DNA from: Pirellulaceae bacterium
Lineage (GTDB): Bacteria > Planctomycetota > Planctomycetia > Pirellulales > Pirellulaceae
NCBI GenBank assembly: GCA_023382975.1
Contig: JAHDXO010000012.1
Location: forward strand, 97,653 to 161,652
Length of the DNA: 64,000 bases
Direction: 5' to 3'
Within the stretch, counting starts at the first letter, position 1, and every line of letters begins with the position of its first letter. Shown here piece by piece: positions 35,788 to 43,760 of this stretch. Both the position numbers and the translations under genes were made by a program. The notes beneath the pieces are model-generated. The model ran no database searches, was not told the origin of the DNA, and saw only the letters and a list, made by a program, of their open reading frames with translations.

Positions 35788-37545
35788 CTAATTCGGGCTC
35801 GGCGGAGCCTTCTTGGTGGGCGTGACGCCCTCGACCGATTCGGGGGGCGGTTCTAGCGGCGGTTGCGCCGGGGCTCGCAATTGCAGCGACTGCACTTGCG
35901 CCTGACGACTGAAATCGATCGACTCGCCCAGGATTCTGGCTGCTTCCTGATCGGCGTGGAATCCGCGCGAGTTCTCGCTGCTGATGAAATCCAATCGCCA
36001 CATCGCTCGCTTCTGCAAGTCGAAGATGGGCGCCAACTGCTCGGGGGTTGCTCCCGCGGCCTTTGCCTGGAGAATGGCGTCCAGCATATCGGTCATGGCC
36101 GCCGCAGCTCGCTCGATCAACGATTGCGTCCGGGACTGGATCGTCCGGACCCGGTCGCGCAATTCGTCTTCGGGAACATTGTGACAGACTTGGCACGACT
36201 TGTTGATGTTCAGCATGGGGCTGCGCACCCAGTGGCTGCTGACCTTCATCGCGCCCTGCCGTTCGTAGGGCATGTGGCAGTCGGCGCAGCTTACGCCGCT
36301 ACGGGCGTGGATGCCCTGACTCCACAGTTCGAATTCGGGGTGCTGCGCCTTGTAGACCGGCGCGCCCGTCTCGGCGTGGACATAGTCAAGAAACGGAGTT
36401 CCGTCCGGGAAAACGTAATTGTCGAATTCCTGCTCGATCTGCTCGACCTTCAGACCGTTGCTCCAAGGGAAGAACAGCGTGTCCTTCGTCGCACAGTAGT
36501 ATTCGACGTGACACTGGGCACAGACGAAGCTGCGCATCTCTTGGCGGCTGGCATCGCGGTGCGGGTCGTAATCGTTCAGGCGATTGCCCGCTCGCCAGCG
36601 CCCAATGCTGGGTAGATGCGGGACGGGGTCGTCGCTGCGTGCCAAGGCCGCAATTCCCAGCATGAACCCTGGCCGGGTGATACGGATCTGCATGGTCTTG
36701 GGATCGTGGCAGTCGACGCAACTGACAGGATGGGCATCACCGACATGGGGATCACCGACCGCCGCATCCGGCTCGGCCTGGCCGTCGCCCGACGGGGGCG
36801 CGGCCGGGGTGGCCCCCCCGGGAAACAAGGAAGGAGTCGTCCCCGGAGTGCCGTCCGGCGTACGGAGCATTTCCGCATGTGCCGTGGCGTAGTCCATCTT
36901 GGCGGCGATCCGGAAACCTTCCAGCACCGCTGGCCAATTGAAATCCGCGCCCAGCGCCGCCGCGTCAGGCGTCTGCCCCGCGGCCTGCATCCCCAACCGT
37001 CGATACGTCGGGATCACCGAGGCGTGGCAATGAAGGCAGGAACCACTTTGCGTACGCTTGGTGACTCGCTCGGTGACTTCCTGGTCGTACAACATGTAGG
37101 CATGTCCACGTGCCTCGCGATAGTCGATGCTGAACGCATAGCCAGCGTACAAGCGGCGGAGCCACGGGTGCGTTTCCAACTTGCTTTCCGGCATTGCGGC
37201 GGATCCGCCGTACTGCGTATGCGTTACGTCGACCGTCCGACGGTAAGTATCGAACTGCAACGGCCAATTGATGCCCCAAGGAACCGGGTCCGTCGTCGTT
37301 TCGTCGACCTCGACCAACCGGACAAACGGCGCGCGCGCCTCCTGGCGGTGCTCGAAGATCGTCACCAGCAGCCAGGTAACGCCGAATGTAGTCACGGCGA
37401 CCGCCAACAACAATGCCACGAGAAAAATGGGTCGGTAGAACCCGCCGCCGCGCTCGCTGGCAGCACCACTTCCTGATGCCAAATTCGCATCGGCGGTTGG
37501 CTGACTGGAATCTCTTTGCTGACTATGGTCTGGCTGTGGGCTCAT
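35788..37545 (-). CDS. nrfA: ammonia-forming cytochrome c nitrite reductase, catalytic subunit
   Basis: 585 residues from ATG 37545 after GGAAGGAG. N-terminal membrane helix 36-64, apparently uncleaved. Five heme sites: CLHCH (170), CVDCH (276), CAQCH (342), CADCH (420), CQVCH (451). Catalytic features of NrfA: 'CHVEYYCATKDT' (Tyr of the active site), 'VYKAQHPEFELWSQGIH' (Ca-binding Lys/Gln and catalytic His). It reduces nitrite to ammonium with six electrons. The active heme is CxxCH, not the CxxCK of E. coli; both forms are known. A Pro/Ala/Gly insertion (about 228-272) before heme 2 is unusual. Confidence 0.94.
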   Translation of the reverse strand: MSPQPDHSQQRDSSQPTADANLASGSGAASERGGGFYRPIFLVALLLAVAVTTFGVTWLLVTIFEHRQEARAPFVRLVEVDETTTDPVPWGINWPLQFDTYRRTVDVTHTQYGGSAAMPESKLETHPWLRRLYAGYAFSIDYREARGHAYMLYDQEVTERVTKRTQSGSCLHCHASVIPTYRRLGMQAAGQTPDAAALGADFNWPAVLEGFRIAAKMDYATAHAEMLRTPDGTPGTTPSLFPGGATPAAPPSGDGQAEPDAAVGDPHVGDAHPVSCVDCHDPKTMQIRITRPGFMLGIAALARSDDPVPHLPSIGRWRAGNRLNDYDPHRDASRQEMRSFVCAQCHVEYYCATKDTLFFPWSNGLKVEQIEQEFDNYVFPDGTPFLDYVHAETGAPVYKAQHPEFELWSQGIHARSGVSCADCHMPYERQGAMKVSSHWVRSPMLNINKSCQVCHNVPEDELRDRVRTIQSRTQSLIERAAAAMTDMLDAILQAKAAGATPEQLAPIFDLQKRAMWRLDFISSENSRGFHADQEAARILGESIDFSRQAQVQSLQLRAPAQPPLEPPPESVEGVTPTKKAPPSPN

Positions 37546-37596
37546 GGTCTTCGCTCCTTCCAAGCGTTGGTTGCTGTTCCCGCTCCGGCGCAATCG

Positions 37597-38112
37597 CTAT
37601 CGATGCGCGTGCCCTACGCTGCTGTGACAATGAACGCAGGACAGCATGTCGGCACCTGCCTCGGCGGGCAGCATCTGATGCACGAAATCCGCATGACAAG
37701 CTAGGCAGGCGTTCTGGGCTACCCGGCGGTTTCTCGGTTTGATCTGAATCGGCTCGTGGAAATTGTCCAGCGTGAATGCCAGCGAATGGAAGAACCCGTT
37801 GTCGGCCTTCGTAACCCACTTGCCTACGGAATGCTTCGGCAAATGGCAGTCGTTGCAGACGGCAACATGCCGATGGCTTGAATTCTGCCACGAGTCGTAG
37901 TGATCTTGCATGATGTGGCAGTTGGCGCAGGTCAGCGGATTGTCGCTTAGGTAACTGGCCCCCTGACCGTAACCGAAGGTGAATACACCCACACCCGCAA
38001 GGATTCCGCACATGACGACGAAGGCGGTGGGAAACACTCCCGCACCGACAACCAGCCACGCTCCCCAACGAGTCCGACGGCTCGCACATCCTGCCTCGGA
38101 ACCCTGATTCAA
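37597..38112 (-). CDS. nrfH: NrfH-type tetraheme quinol dehydrogenase subunit
   Basis: 171 residues. The start is probably the TTG at 38112, 7 bases after GAGGAGGG; an in-frame TTG at 38139 would overlap that site. One N-terminal membrane helix ('FVVMCGILAGVGVFTFGYG') followed by four heme motifs: CANCH, CNDCH, CLACH, CVHCH. NrfH takes electrons from menaquinol and passes them to NrfA, anchoring the complex to the membrane. Gap to nrfA is 51 bases. Gene order nrfH-nrfA is the standard one. Confidence 0.93.
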   Translation of the reverse strand: MNQGSEAGCASRRTRWGAWLVVGAGVFPTAFVVMCGILAGVGVFTFGYGQGASYLSDNPLTCANCHIMQDHYDSWQNSSHRHVAVCNDCHLPKHSVGKWVTKADNGFFHSLAFTLDNFHEPIQIKPRNRRVAQNACLACHADFVHQMLPAEAGADMLSCVHCHSSVGHAHR

Positions 38113-38148
38113 CGCACGACCCTCCTCAATCGAATACAACGGTCCAAC

Positions 38149-39681
38149 TCACGGGGCAAACGGGTCGTCGTTTCCCGCGGCGTTTTCCGGGGGATCGTCG
38201 GTGAATGGATCTGCATTGTCTTCACCCGCGGGCGGCATCGCCTCGTCCCCGGCGTCCTCGTCCATCCCAGGCTCTGGTCCAGGCGGATTGGCAAACGGAT
38301 CGTCACCGCCCAGTAAGTCGCTATCATCCGCTGGCTGTGGTGCCGGAGCGCCGAGCGGATCAGCGGCGGGTGCGGCTGGTGCTGCCGGAGCGCCGAACGG
38401 ATCAGCGGCGGGAGCCGCTGGTGCCGCCGGTGCGCCGAACGGATCAGCGGCGGGTGCCGCTGGAGCTGCCGGTGCGCCGAATGGATCAGCGGCGGGGGCG
38501 GCTGGTGCCGCAGGTGCACCCATTGGATCGGCGGCCGGGGCCGCTGGAGCTGCCGGTGCGCCAAACGGATCAGCCGCCGGGGCTGCTGGAGCCGCCGGTG
38601 CGCCAAACGGATCAGCCGCGGGGGCGGCTGGAGCTGCCGGTGCGCCAAACGGATCGGCGGCGGGTGCCGCTGGAGCCGCTGGTGCGCCAAACGGATCAGC
38701 CGCCGGGGCTGCTGGAGCCGCCGGTGCGCCAAACGGATCGGCGGCGGGTGCCGCTGGTGCGGCCGGTGCGCCGAACGGATCAGCCGCCGGGGCTGCTGGA
38801 GCTGCTGGAGCGCCGAACGGATCTGCTGCGGGAGCGACTGGTGCCGCCGGTGCGCCGAACGGATCGGCGGCGGGTGCGACTGGTGCCGCCGGTGCGCCGA
38901 ACGGATCGGCCGCGGGTGCCGCTGGAGCGCCGAATGGATCTGCGGCACCACCGGCTGGCATGCCTGGCGTACCGAAAGGATCGGCGGGTTCAACTGCGGC
39001 CGGTGGTTCTTCGCCGGCGGGGGGAACCACAACGGGCACAGCAGGATCGGCGAAGGGATCTGCAGCCTCGTCGGTCCCTGCGGGAGCCGGGGGGATTGCC
39101 GGCTGAGTGACCGTGGGGGCGATCGGGGCGGCCGCGCCGCCCGATGCACCACCGAACGGATCGTCGGGCAGGTCAGCAGGCGGGGTAACGGGCAGTTTCA
39201 CATCCGCTCCTGCGTCGGGACTTCGGAGGACTCGCGGCTCGTCTCGACGGAACTCTTCGTATCGCTCTTGGCGTTGCTTGACGTCGGTGACGTGAGCCGA
39301 CAGTCGAGCCTGGTAGCGATAATCCTCAAGCTGAAGCCGCGTCTGCCCCTGAACTCGCTGCAGGGACGAACCGATGTCGATCTGGACGGCGGCTCCCGAA
39401 GCTTCCAGTTCAGCACCACGCTTGAAATCCGCATCGCCTTCCTCGGGGCGGCCAAGTTTATGATACGCCAACCCGCGGAAATAGAAGCAACGGGGATCGT
39501 TGCTTCCCCGCTCGATGGTCATGGAAAGCACTTCGTGAGCCTTCTCAGCGTCACCAGAGAAGTAGGAATGTACTCCTTGGCCGTAGAGTTCAGACAACAG
39601 CGTATCCTGAGCAGTCGCCGTTGCCGCAGCCAAGGCTGCAAGTATCACCGCAAACGCAGTTTGGATTAGCTTCCCGGCCAT
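38149..39681 (-). CDS. exported TPR protein with Ala/Pro-rich tandem-repeat tail
   Basis: 510 residues. Signal peptide 'IQTAFAVILAALAAATATAQ'. Residues 28-100 form TPR-like helices ('DAEKAHEVLSMTIERGSNDP', 'CFYFRGLAYHKLGRPEEGD'). From about residue 245 comes a run of about fourteen near-identical 14-residue units, ADPFGAPAAPAAPA, with ADPMG and ADPLG variants, ending in an acidic tail. The tail should be extended and disordered. The gene ends 36 bases before nrfH and runs the same way, so the products may be made together. Function unknown; a periplasmic scaffold or a surface/cell-wall spacer is possible. Confidence 0.75.
   Translation of the reverse strand: MAGKLIQTAFAVILAALAAATATAQDTLLSELYGQGVHSYFSGDAEKAHEVLSMTIERGSNDPRCFYFRGLAYHKLGRPEEGDADFKRGAELEASGAAVQIDIGSSLQRVQGQTRLQLEDYRYQARLSAHVTDVKQRQERYEEFRRDEPRVLRSPDAGADVKLPVTPPADLPDDPFGGASGGAAAPIAPTVTQPAIPPAPAGTDEAADPFADPAVPVVVPPAGEEPPAAVEPADPFGTPGMPAGGAADPFGAPAAPAADPFGAPAAPVAPAADPFGAPAAPVAPAADPFGAPAAPAAPAADPFGAPAAPAAPAADPFGAPAAPAAPAADPFGAPAAPAAPAADPFGAPAAPAAPAADPFGAPAAPAAPAADPFGAPAAPAAPAADPMGAPAAPAAPAADPFGAPAAPAAPAADPFGAPAAPAAPAADPFGAPAAPAAPAADPLGAPAPQPADDSDLLGGDDPFANPPGPEPGMDEDAGDEAMPPAGEDNADPFTDDPPENAAGNDDPFAP
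38347..38949. repeat. 42-bp tandem repeat within the TPR gene (about 14 copies)
   Basis: Each 42-bp unit encodes ADPFGAPAAPAAPA on the minus strand. Units differ mostly at third positions and by small changes (Val for Ala in two units, Met or Leu for Phe in one each), with a shortened copy at the upstream end. Selection on protein sequence with silent drift explains the pattern. Such arrays change length by slippage or unequal exchange. Confidence 0.9.
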
Positions 39682-39882
39682 GAACGTGTTCCCCCTGAAT
39701 CGTGAAATCGCAGTAGCGCGGCCAAGCGCGACAACCGATGGTTACCAGACAATTCTACGTGCTTATGTTAATCCCGGCCAAGCGGAATCGCAAGATTCGG
39801 CAGGCCGGAAACGCACCGAAAGTCCATTTGGCTAGTTCTGTCGGGTAGTCAGGCGGTGTTGATGCCTAACGAAAATACCGAG

Positions 39883-40374
39883 TCAAAGGCCGCCGATGCT
39901 TTGCATGGCAGTGCGCGCCAAACGTGCCAATCGCGGATCGTCACTCTCGGCTGCTCGCCGCAGTGGAACCAAGGCACATTTGGCCGCTGGCCCGATCTGC
40001 CCCAAAGCCCATGCCGCTCGCTGCCGTACAGCGATCGGAGAATCGCCTGAGACCAGATCCCCTAAATTGGTAGATGCATGGGCAGCCACTTCGCCAAGAC
40101 GTCCCAATAGTGTGGCGGCCCAGTATGCGACACTTTCCTCTGAACTGTTCAGCATTCCGCGCAACTGCTCGACGGATCCCGCATCCGGACCATCCATTCC
40201 TTCCAGAGCCGACACCACCCACTCGCGAACCGTCTCGTCCGGGTCGCACGATGCACCGATCAAGGCGATTAGGCAGACGGGTTCAACGCCGTACTGTGCG
40301 CAGTATTCCGCCGCCGCTCGACGACAGAGTACATCGCCAGACTGCAGGTCGTCAGCAATCTTCCACGTGTTCAT
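39883..40374 (-). CDS. HEAT-repeat protein
   Basis: 163 residues, made of four or five HEAT-like helix pairs: 'CRRAAAEYCAQYG', 'ETVREWVVSALEGMDG', 'EESVAYWAATLLGRLGE', 'IAVRQRAAWALGQIGPAAK', 'PRLARLARTAMQSIG'. No signal peptide. The ATG lies inside the last 23 bases of the DUF309 gene with no separate ribosome site, which points to coupled translation. Role is probably protein binding; partner unknown. Confidence 0.75.
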   Translation of the reverse strand: MNTWKIADDLQSGDVLCRRAAAEYCAQYGVEPVCLIALIGASCDPDETVREWVVSALEGMDGPDAGSVEQLRGMLNSSEESVAYWAATLLGRLGEVAAHASTNLGDLVSGDSPIAVRQRAAWALGQIGPAAKCALVPLRRAAESDDPRLARLARTAMQSIGGL

Positions 40375-40768
40375 CGGGCGGCGAGTTGCGCTTTGAAAAT
40401 TGAATTTTGGGTAACAGACCGGGATTCAGGCGAGCCTTGGGGAACGTCTCCTCGCTGCTCGATATCTCCTCGCAGCAGATCTCCATTTCGCGTAGGAGTT
40501 TCTCCAAGTCCAGCCCTCGATGGCTGGGGCAGAAGGGCTCCAGGTAACGGCGGCTGCTATGGTAAAGCTTGCGGGCGCCGCGGGTATTCCGCTTGGTGAA
40601 ATGAAGCAGGCATACCGCCGCCTGAATCAGCCCCTGATAAAACGTGCGAGACGGATCGCGACACTCGATCCATAGCTCCTCCCAGACCTCGTGCGCTTCG
40701 AAGAAGTTGCCGTCGTTAAACCAGCGTACACCTTCGAGATATCTCGGGTCGTATTGGCTCTCGTCCAC
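40352..40768 (-). CDS. DUF309 family protein
   Basis: 138 residues from a GTG at 40768. The DUF309 signature is intact: 'GVRWFNDGNFFEAHEVWEEL', then 'FYQGLIQAAVCLLHFTKRN' and 'LYHSSRRYLEPF'. DUF309 proteins are small all-helical proteins found widely in bacteria, archaea and plastids, without a settled biochemical role. It overlaps the HEAT gene by 23 bases and lies 15 bases after the Bax-inhibitor gene. Confidence 0.85.
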   Translation of the reverse strand: MDESQYDPRYLEGVRWFNDGNFFEAHEVWEELWIECRDPSRTFYQGLIQAAVCLLHFTKRNTRGARKLYHSSRRYLEPFCPSHRGLDLEKLLREMEICCEEISSSEETFPKARLNPGLLPKIQFSKRNSPPDEHVEDC

Positions 40769-40783
40769 GTGTCCTGCCTGATT

Positions 40784-41521
40784 TCAATCGCGACCGCTGA
40801 ACGCAATCACAAATCGCAGAATGTACCAGAACAGAATTGCCACCGACGCGAACAGGGCCAAAGCCGCCGCGACGTACTGATCTGTCCGGTAGTGATGAAG
40901 GACATTCGAGGTGTCGTACAGAATGTAACCCGAAGCGAGGGCGATCATGCATGCCGAGAAGATCACGCCCAGGCCGAAGCCGCCTGTCACAATGCTGGCA
41001 ACGATTACCCCCAAAGCCACTAAGCCACCGACCCAGAGATATTTTCCCCAACTGGAAAGATCCGCCCGTGTGGTGAACACAATCATCGTCAATCCGCCGA
41101 ATACGATCCCCGTGATCAAAGCCGCGGCCAAGATCGTCTCGTCGCCGATTAGACGAGCGACATAAAGCAATGGCAGGAAGATCACGGCTTCGGCCACCAC
41201 GAACAGCCCGAGACCCATGTATTGGGTGGTCAGAGATGTTGCCGACGAGGCCCAACTTTGTGCGATCCAACTGACGACCATGAAAGCCCCGAGGACCAGC
41301 AACCAATTCCAACCGCCGGACATAGTCCGGACCAGATTGCCTACGGCCTCGCCCGCGACCATGAAAAACAAGAATTCCAGCCCCACGAACGCGGCGATCG
41401 CTCCGCCCAAATGCAGATACGTCCGGCGGATGAACGTCGTCCGCGCGTCTTCGTCGGCCATGGCGGCCACAAAGCCCTTGTCGTAAACAGGTTGATATGG
41501 GTTTTGTTCGTAGTAGTTCAT
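40784..41521 (-). CDS. Bax inhibitor-1/YccA family membrane protein
   Basis: 245 residues from ATG 41521. Seven hydrophobic segments, with family blocks 'FIRRTYLHLGGAIAAFVGLE', 'FVVAEAVIFLPLLYVA', 'GYILYDTSNVLHHYRTDQYV' and 'AALALFASVAILFWYILRFV'. The Y-D-T Asp belongs to the pair of Asp residues that gate proton-coupled calcium leak in bacterial members of this group. Its role in the cell is not known for planctomycetes. Confidence 0.9.
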   Translation of the reverse strand: MNYYEQNPYQPVYDKGFVAAMADEDARTTFIRRTYLHLGGAIAAFVGLEFLFFMVAGEAVGNLVRTMSGGWNWLLVLGAFMVVSWIAQSWASSATSLTTQYMGLGLFVVAEAVIFLPLLYVARLIGDETILAAALITGIVFGGLTMIVFTTRADLSSWGKYLWVGGLVALGVIVASIVTGGFGLGVIFSACMIALASGYILYDTSNVLHHYRTDQYVAAALALFASVAILFWYILRFVIAFSGRD

Positions 41522-41716
41522 CGGGCGCTCCTTGACCGGTTTGGATCGACACTGAAACAAATCTACGAGGGGGTGCGAAGCAAGTCAAGTTGTGCCGCGG
41601 GCGATTCGAGCCGTCGGAAGAGGGTTGTCCAGCGTACTTGACATCCCGGCGCCCGCTCCGGCAAAATTGCGTCGCGGAGTACGGCCAGCACCTCGGATTC
41701 GAGCGAGTTCAGGCAA

Positions 41717-42298
41717 ATGATACTATCTGGCGAAGAGATTCGAAGAAATCTGGGCGGTAACATCGTTATCGACCCTTTCGATCCCAGGAACTTGAATCCG
41801 AACAGCTACAACCTGACGCTTCACGACGAGTTGTTGACGTACGAAGAAGTCGTGCTTGACATGCGCCAGCAGAACCGCGTGCGGCGGATTCGGATACCAC
41901 AGGAAGGACTGGTCCTGAATCCCAATCAGCTCTATTTGGGCCGCACGGTCGAGCGAACCGAGACGCATTCGCTTGTTCCGATGATCGAAGGCCGATCGTC
42001 GATCGGCAGACTCGGCTTGTTCGTCCACGTTACGGCCGGGTTCGGCGACGTCGGGTTCTGTGGCTTCTGGACGCTGGAGATGTTCGCGATCCAACCCGTG
42101 CGCATCTATCCCCATGTCTCGATCTGCCAAATTTTCTACCACCAGATCGAAGGCGATTTCCGGGCCTACAGCAGCGATAAGTACCAGAACAATCGCGATA
42201 TTCAGCCCAGCATGTTGTTCAAGGAATTGAATCCCGAAGCTCAGCGGCACGATCCGCAGTTGAAGCTGCCGTTCGGCGATCAAGAATCCGTGTATTGA
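41717..42298 (+). CDS. dcd: dCTP deaminase
   Basis: 193 residues. Core motif 'EGRSSIGRLGLFVHVTAGFG' with the Ser and Arg of the active site, then 'DVGFCGFWTLEMFA' with the catalytic Glu. It converts dCTP to dUTP, feeding dTMP synthesis. Length fits the trimeric bacterial enzyme; the deaminase rather than dUTPase reading is favoured by the Glu in 'WTLE'. Its end is 15 bases before adk, so the two nucleotide enzymes share a transcript. Confidence 0.93.
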   Translation: MILSGEEIRRNLGGNIVIDPFDPRNLNPNSYNLTLHDELLTYEEVVLDMRQQNRVRRIRIPQEGLVLNPNQLYLGRTVERTETHSLVPMIEGRSSIGRLGLFVHVTAGFGDVGFCGFWTLEMFAIQPVRIYPHVSICQIFYHQIEGDFRAYSSDKYQNNRDIQPSMLFKELNPEAQRHDPQLKLPFGDQESVY

Positions 42299-42313
42299 AA
42301 AGGAGATGCGACG

Positions 42314-42946
42314 ATGAGAATGATTTTGGTAGGTCCCCCCGGCGCCGGAAAAGGGACTCAGGCAGCCGAACTGATCGACCGACTGAGGATCCAGCACCTA
42401 TCGACCGGCGATATGCTGCGCGCGGCCGTCGCTCAAGGAACTGCCTTGGGCAAGCAGGCGGACGGGCACATGCGATCCGGCGGATTGGTTCCGGACGATT
42501 TGGTGATTCCCATCGTGATCGAACGCATCAAGGAGCCGGATTGCCAGAACGGTTTCATCCTGGACGGATTCCCTCGCACGCAGCCCCAGGCGGAGGCACT
42601 GGACCGGGCACTCGACGCCGCCGGCGTGACGCTCGACGCCGTGGTCCTGATCGAGGTTCCGGATGACCTGATCGTCGAACGGATCACCGGACGGCGCATG
42701 GATCCGCAGACCAAGATCATCTATCACCTGCGATTCAACCCGCCGCCAGCCGAAATCGCCGACCGGTTGGAGCATCGCAAGGATGACACCGAAGAGGCGT
42801 GCCGCGCGCGGCTTGGCAAGTACCACAGCGAGACGGCCCCCATCATTCCCTATTACGAAGCGCGCGGCCTGTTGCGCCGCATCGACGGAGTCGGCGCCCC
42901 CAAGGACATCACGGTGCGCACGTTCCAGGCCCTCGGTTTGGCTTGA
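42314..42946 (+). CDS. adk: adenylate kinase
   Basis: 210 residues, ATG 42314 after AAAAGGAG. P-loop 'ILVGPPGAGKGTQAAEL', AMP site 'HLSTGDMLRAAV' and 'NGFILDGFPRTQPQAEAL', LID domain 'GRRMDPQTKIIYHLRFNPPP', and 'KYHSETAPIIPYYE'. It balances ATP, ADP and AMP. The LID has no zinc-binding Cys residues. In frame and operon with dcd. Confidence 0.96.
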   Translation: MRMILVGPPGAGKGTQAAELIDRLRIQHLSTGDMLRAAVAQGTALGKQADGHMRSGGLVPDDLVIPIVIERIKEPDCQNGFILDGFPRTQPQAEALDRALDAAGVTLDAVVLIEVPDDLIVERITGRRMDPQTKIIYHLRFNPPPAEIADRLEHRKDDTEEACRARLGKYHSETAPIIPYYEARGLLRRIDGVGAPKDITVRTFQALGLA

Positions 42947-42967
42947 CGCTTCGCCGTTTGAACGGTC

Positions 42968-42998
42968 CCGGCCAGCGCCCAAGTTCGTCGCTGGCCGG
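42968..42998. terminator. hairpin between convergent adk and GlsB-like genes
   Basis: CCGGCCAGCG and CGCTGGCCGG form a perfect 10-bp stem around an 11-base loop. It begins 21 bases after the adk stop and ends 10 bases before the stop of the minus-strand gene, so it could serve both. There is no T-run on either side. Confidence 0.6.
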
Positions 42999-43008
42999 CA
43001 ACTGGTGC

Positions 43009-43296
43009 TCAGCCCATCGGACGTCTGTTTTGGCGAGACAGGAAGCCGATCACGGCGACGAAAAGCGCTGCGCCCAGGACGGACCAAACGACCGGGAACT
43101 GGGAGCCTCCGATGTTCAGCATCAGCAGCTCGGGAAGTCCGAGAGTCCGCTTGAGCCAGACACCGATCAGCGATCCGATGAAGCCCAGCGCAATGGCGAC
43201 CAAGCACCCTCCGCGCGAGTACCCGCTGATCGCCTGACCAATCATTCCGCAGACACCCGCCACGATCAAGAGAACCAAGAAATCAACTAAGCTCAT
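43009..43296 (-). CDS. GlsB/YeaQ/YmgE-family small membrane protein
   Basis: 95 residues with three hydrophobic segments and the family pattern 'VAGVCGMIGQAISGYSRGG', 'VAIALGFIGSLIGVWLKR', 'PVVWSVLGAALFVAVIGFL'. Members are general-stress inner-membrane proteins, annotated as transglycosylase-associated without firm evidence of enzymatic activity. It follows the trehalose operon and the sll1863-like gene, 142 bases downstream and separated by a strong hairpin. Confidence 0.85.
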   Translation of the reverse strand: MSLVDFLVLLIVAGVCGMIGQAISGYSRGGCLVAIALGFIGSLIGVWLKRTLGLPELLMLNIGGSQFPVVWSVLGAALFVAVIGFLSRQNRRPMG

Positions 43297-43329
43297 CGTT
43301 CTCTCCTTTTGTCTTCAGGCCGTACGTTG

Positions 43330-43358
43330 CCCGCCGCGAAGAGCGTCTTCGCGGCGGG
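43330..43358. terminator. strong hairpin after the trehalose/stress run
   Basis: CCCGCCGCGAAG and CTTCGCGGCGGG form a perfect 12-bp stem around AGCGT. It lies 80 bases after the stop of the sll1863-like gene and 33 before the GlsB-like start, where it could end the long glgX-treY transcript. No T-run follows. Confidence 0.6.
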
Positions 43359-43438
43359 GAAAGCCTACCGTTGTTGTCGCCGATCGCTCGGCAGGTGTTC
43401 GCACTAAAATAGCCATTATCTCTGCCGTCGCACGCAGC

Positions 43439-43726
43439 TCACTTGAACTGTGATTTGGCGCTCTGAATTCCTTCACTCAGGGCTTCCCAGGCCAATTCCA
43501 TGCCGGCCCGCAGCTCCTGCCACGCCGCCTCGCTCGCTTCCCGCAGGCTCTGCAACCGGACGACCGCGTCGTCCCGCTTGGCCCGCAGTTCGGTCAGCTT
43601 TCGATCGTAGGTCTTGCGCGCGTCGGCGCCGATCTCTTTCGCTCGCGCCTCGAGCTTGTCGATGTCGGCATTCCATTCATCCAGCTTCGCTTGAAGCTTC
43701 TTGACATACTCGTCGCGTTTGGACAT
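43439..43726 (-). CDS. sll1863-like coiled-coil stress protein
   Basis: 95 residues from ATG 43726 after GAAAGGAG. Almost entirely one charged helix with heptad spacing: 'KRDEYVKKLQAKLDEWNADI', 'KRDDAVVRLQSLREASEAAW', ending 'LSEGIQSAKSQFK'. It resembles the sll1863-type proteins induced by stress in cyanobacteria; that link is family resemblance only. It lies 34 bases after treY, within the trehalose operon. Confidence 0.7.
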   Translation of the reverse strand: MSKRDEYVKKLQAKLDEWNADIDKLEARAKEIGADARKTYDRKLTELRAKRDDAVVRLQSLREASEAAWQELRAGMELAWEALSEGIQSAKSQFK

Positions 43727-43760
43727 CGTTCTTCTCCTTTCGATAGGCAACGTGGATGGG

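Noticed and set aside
36800-36880. Possible frameshift in nrfA at the Pro/Ala stretch
   Set aside because: The frame stays open through the stretch and all five heme motifs are in one frame, so it is an insertion and not a frameshift.
38201-39106. 301-residue plus-strand frame across the repeat array
   Set aside because: It is the complement of the Ala/Pro repeats, read as Gly/Ala/Ser repeats. It has no ribosome site and ends where the array ends.
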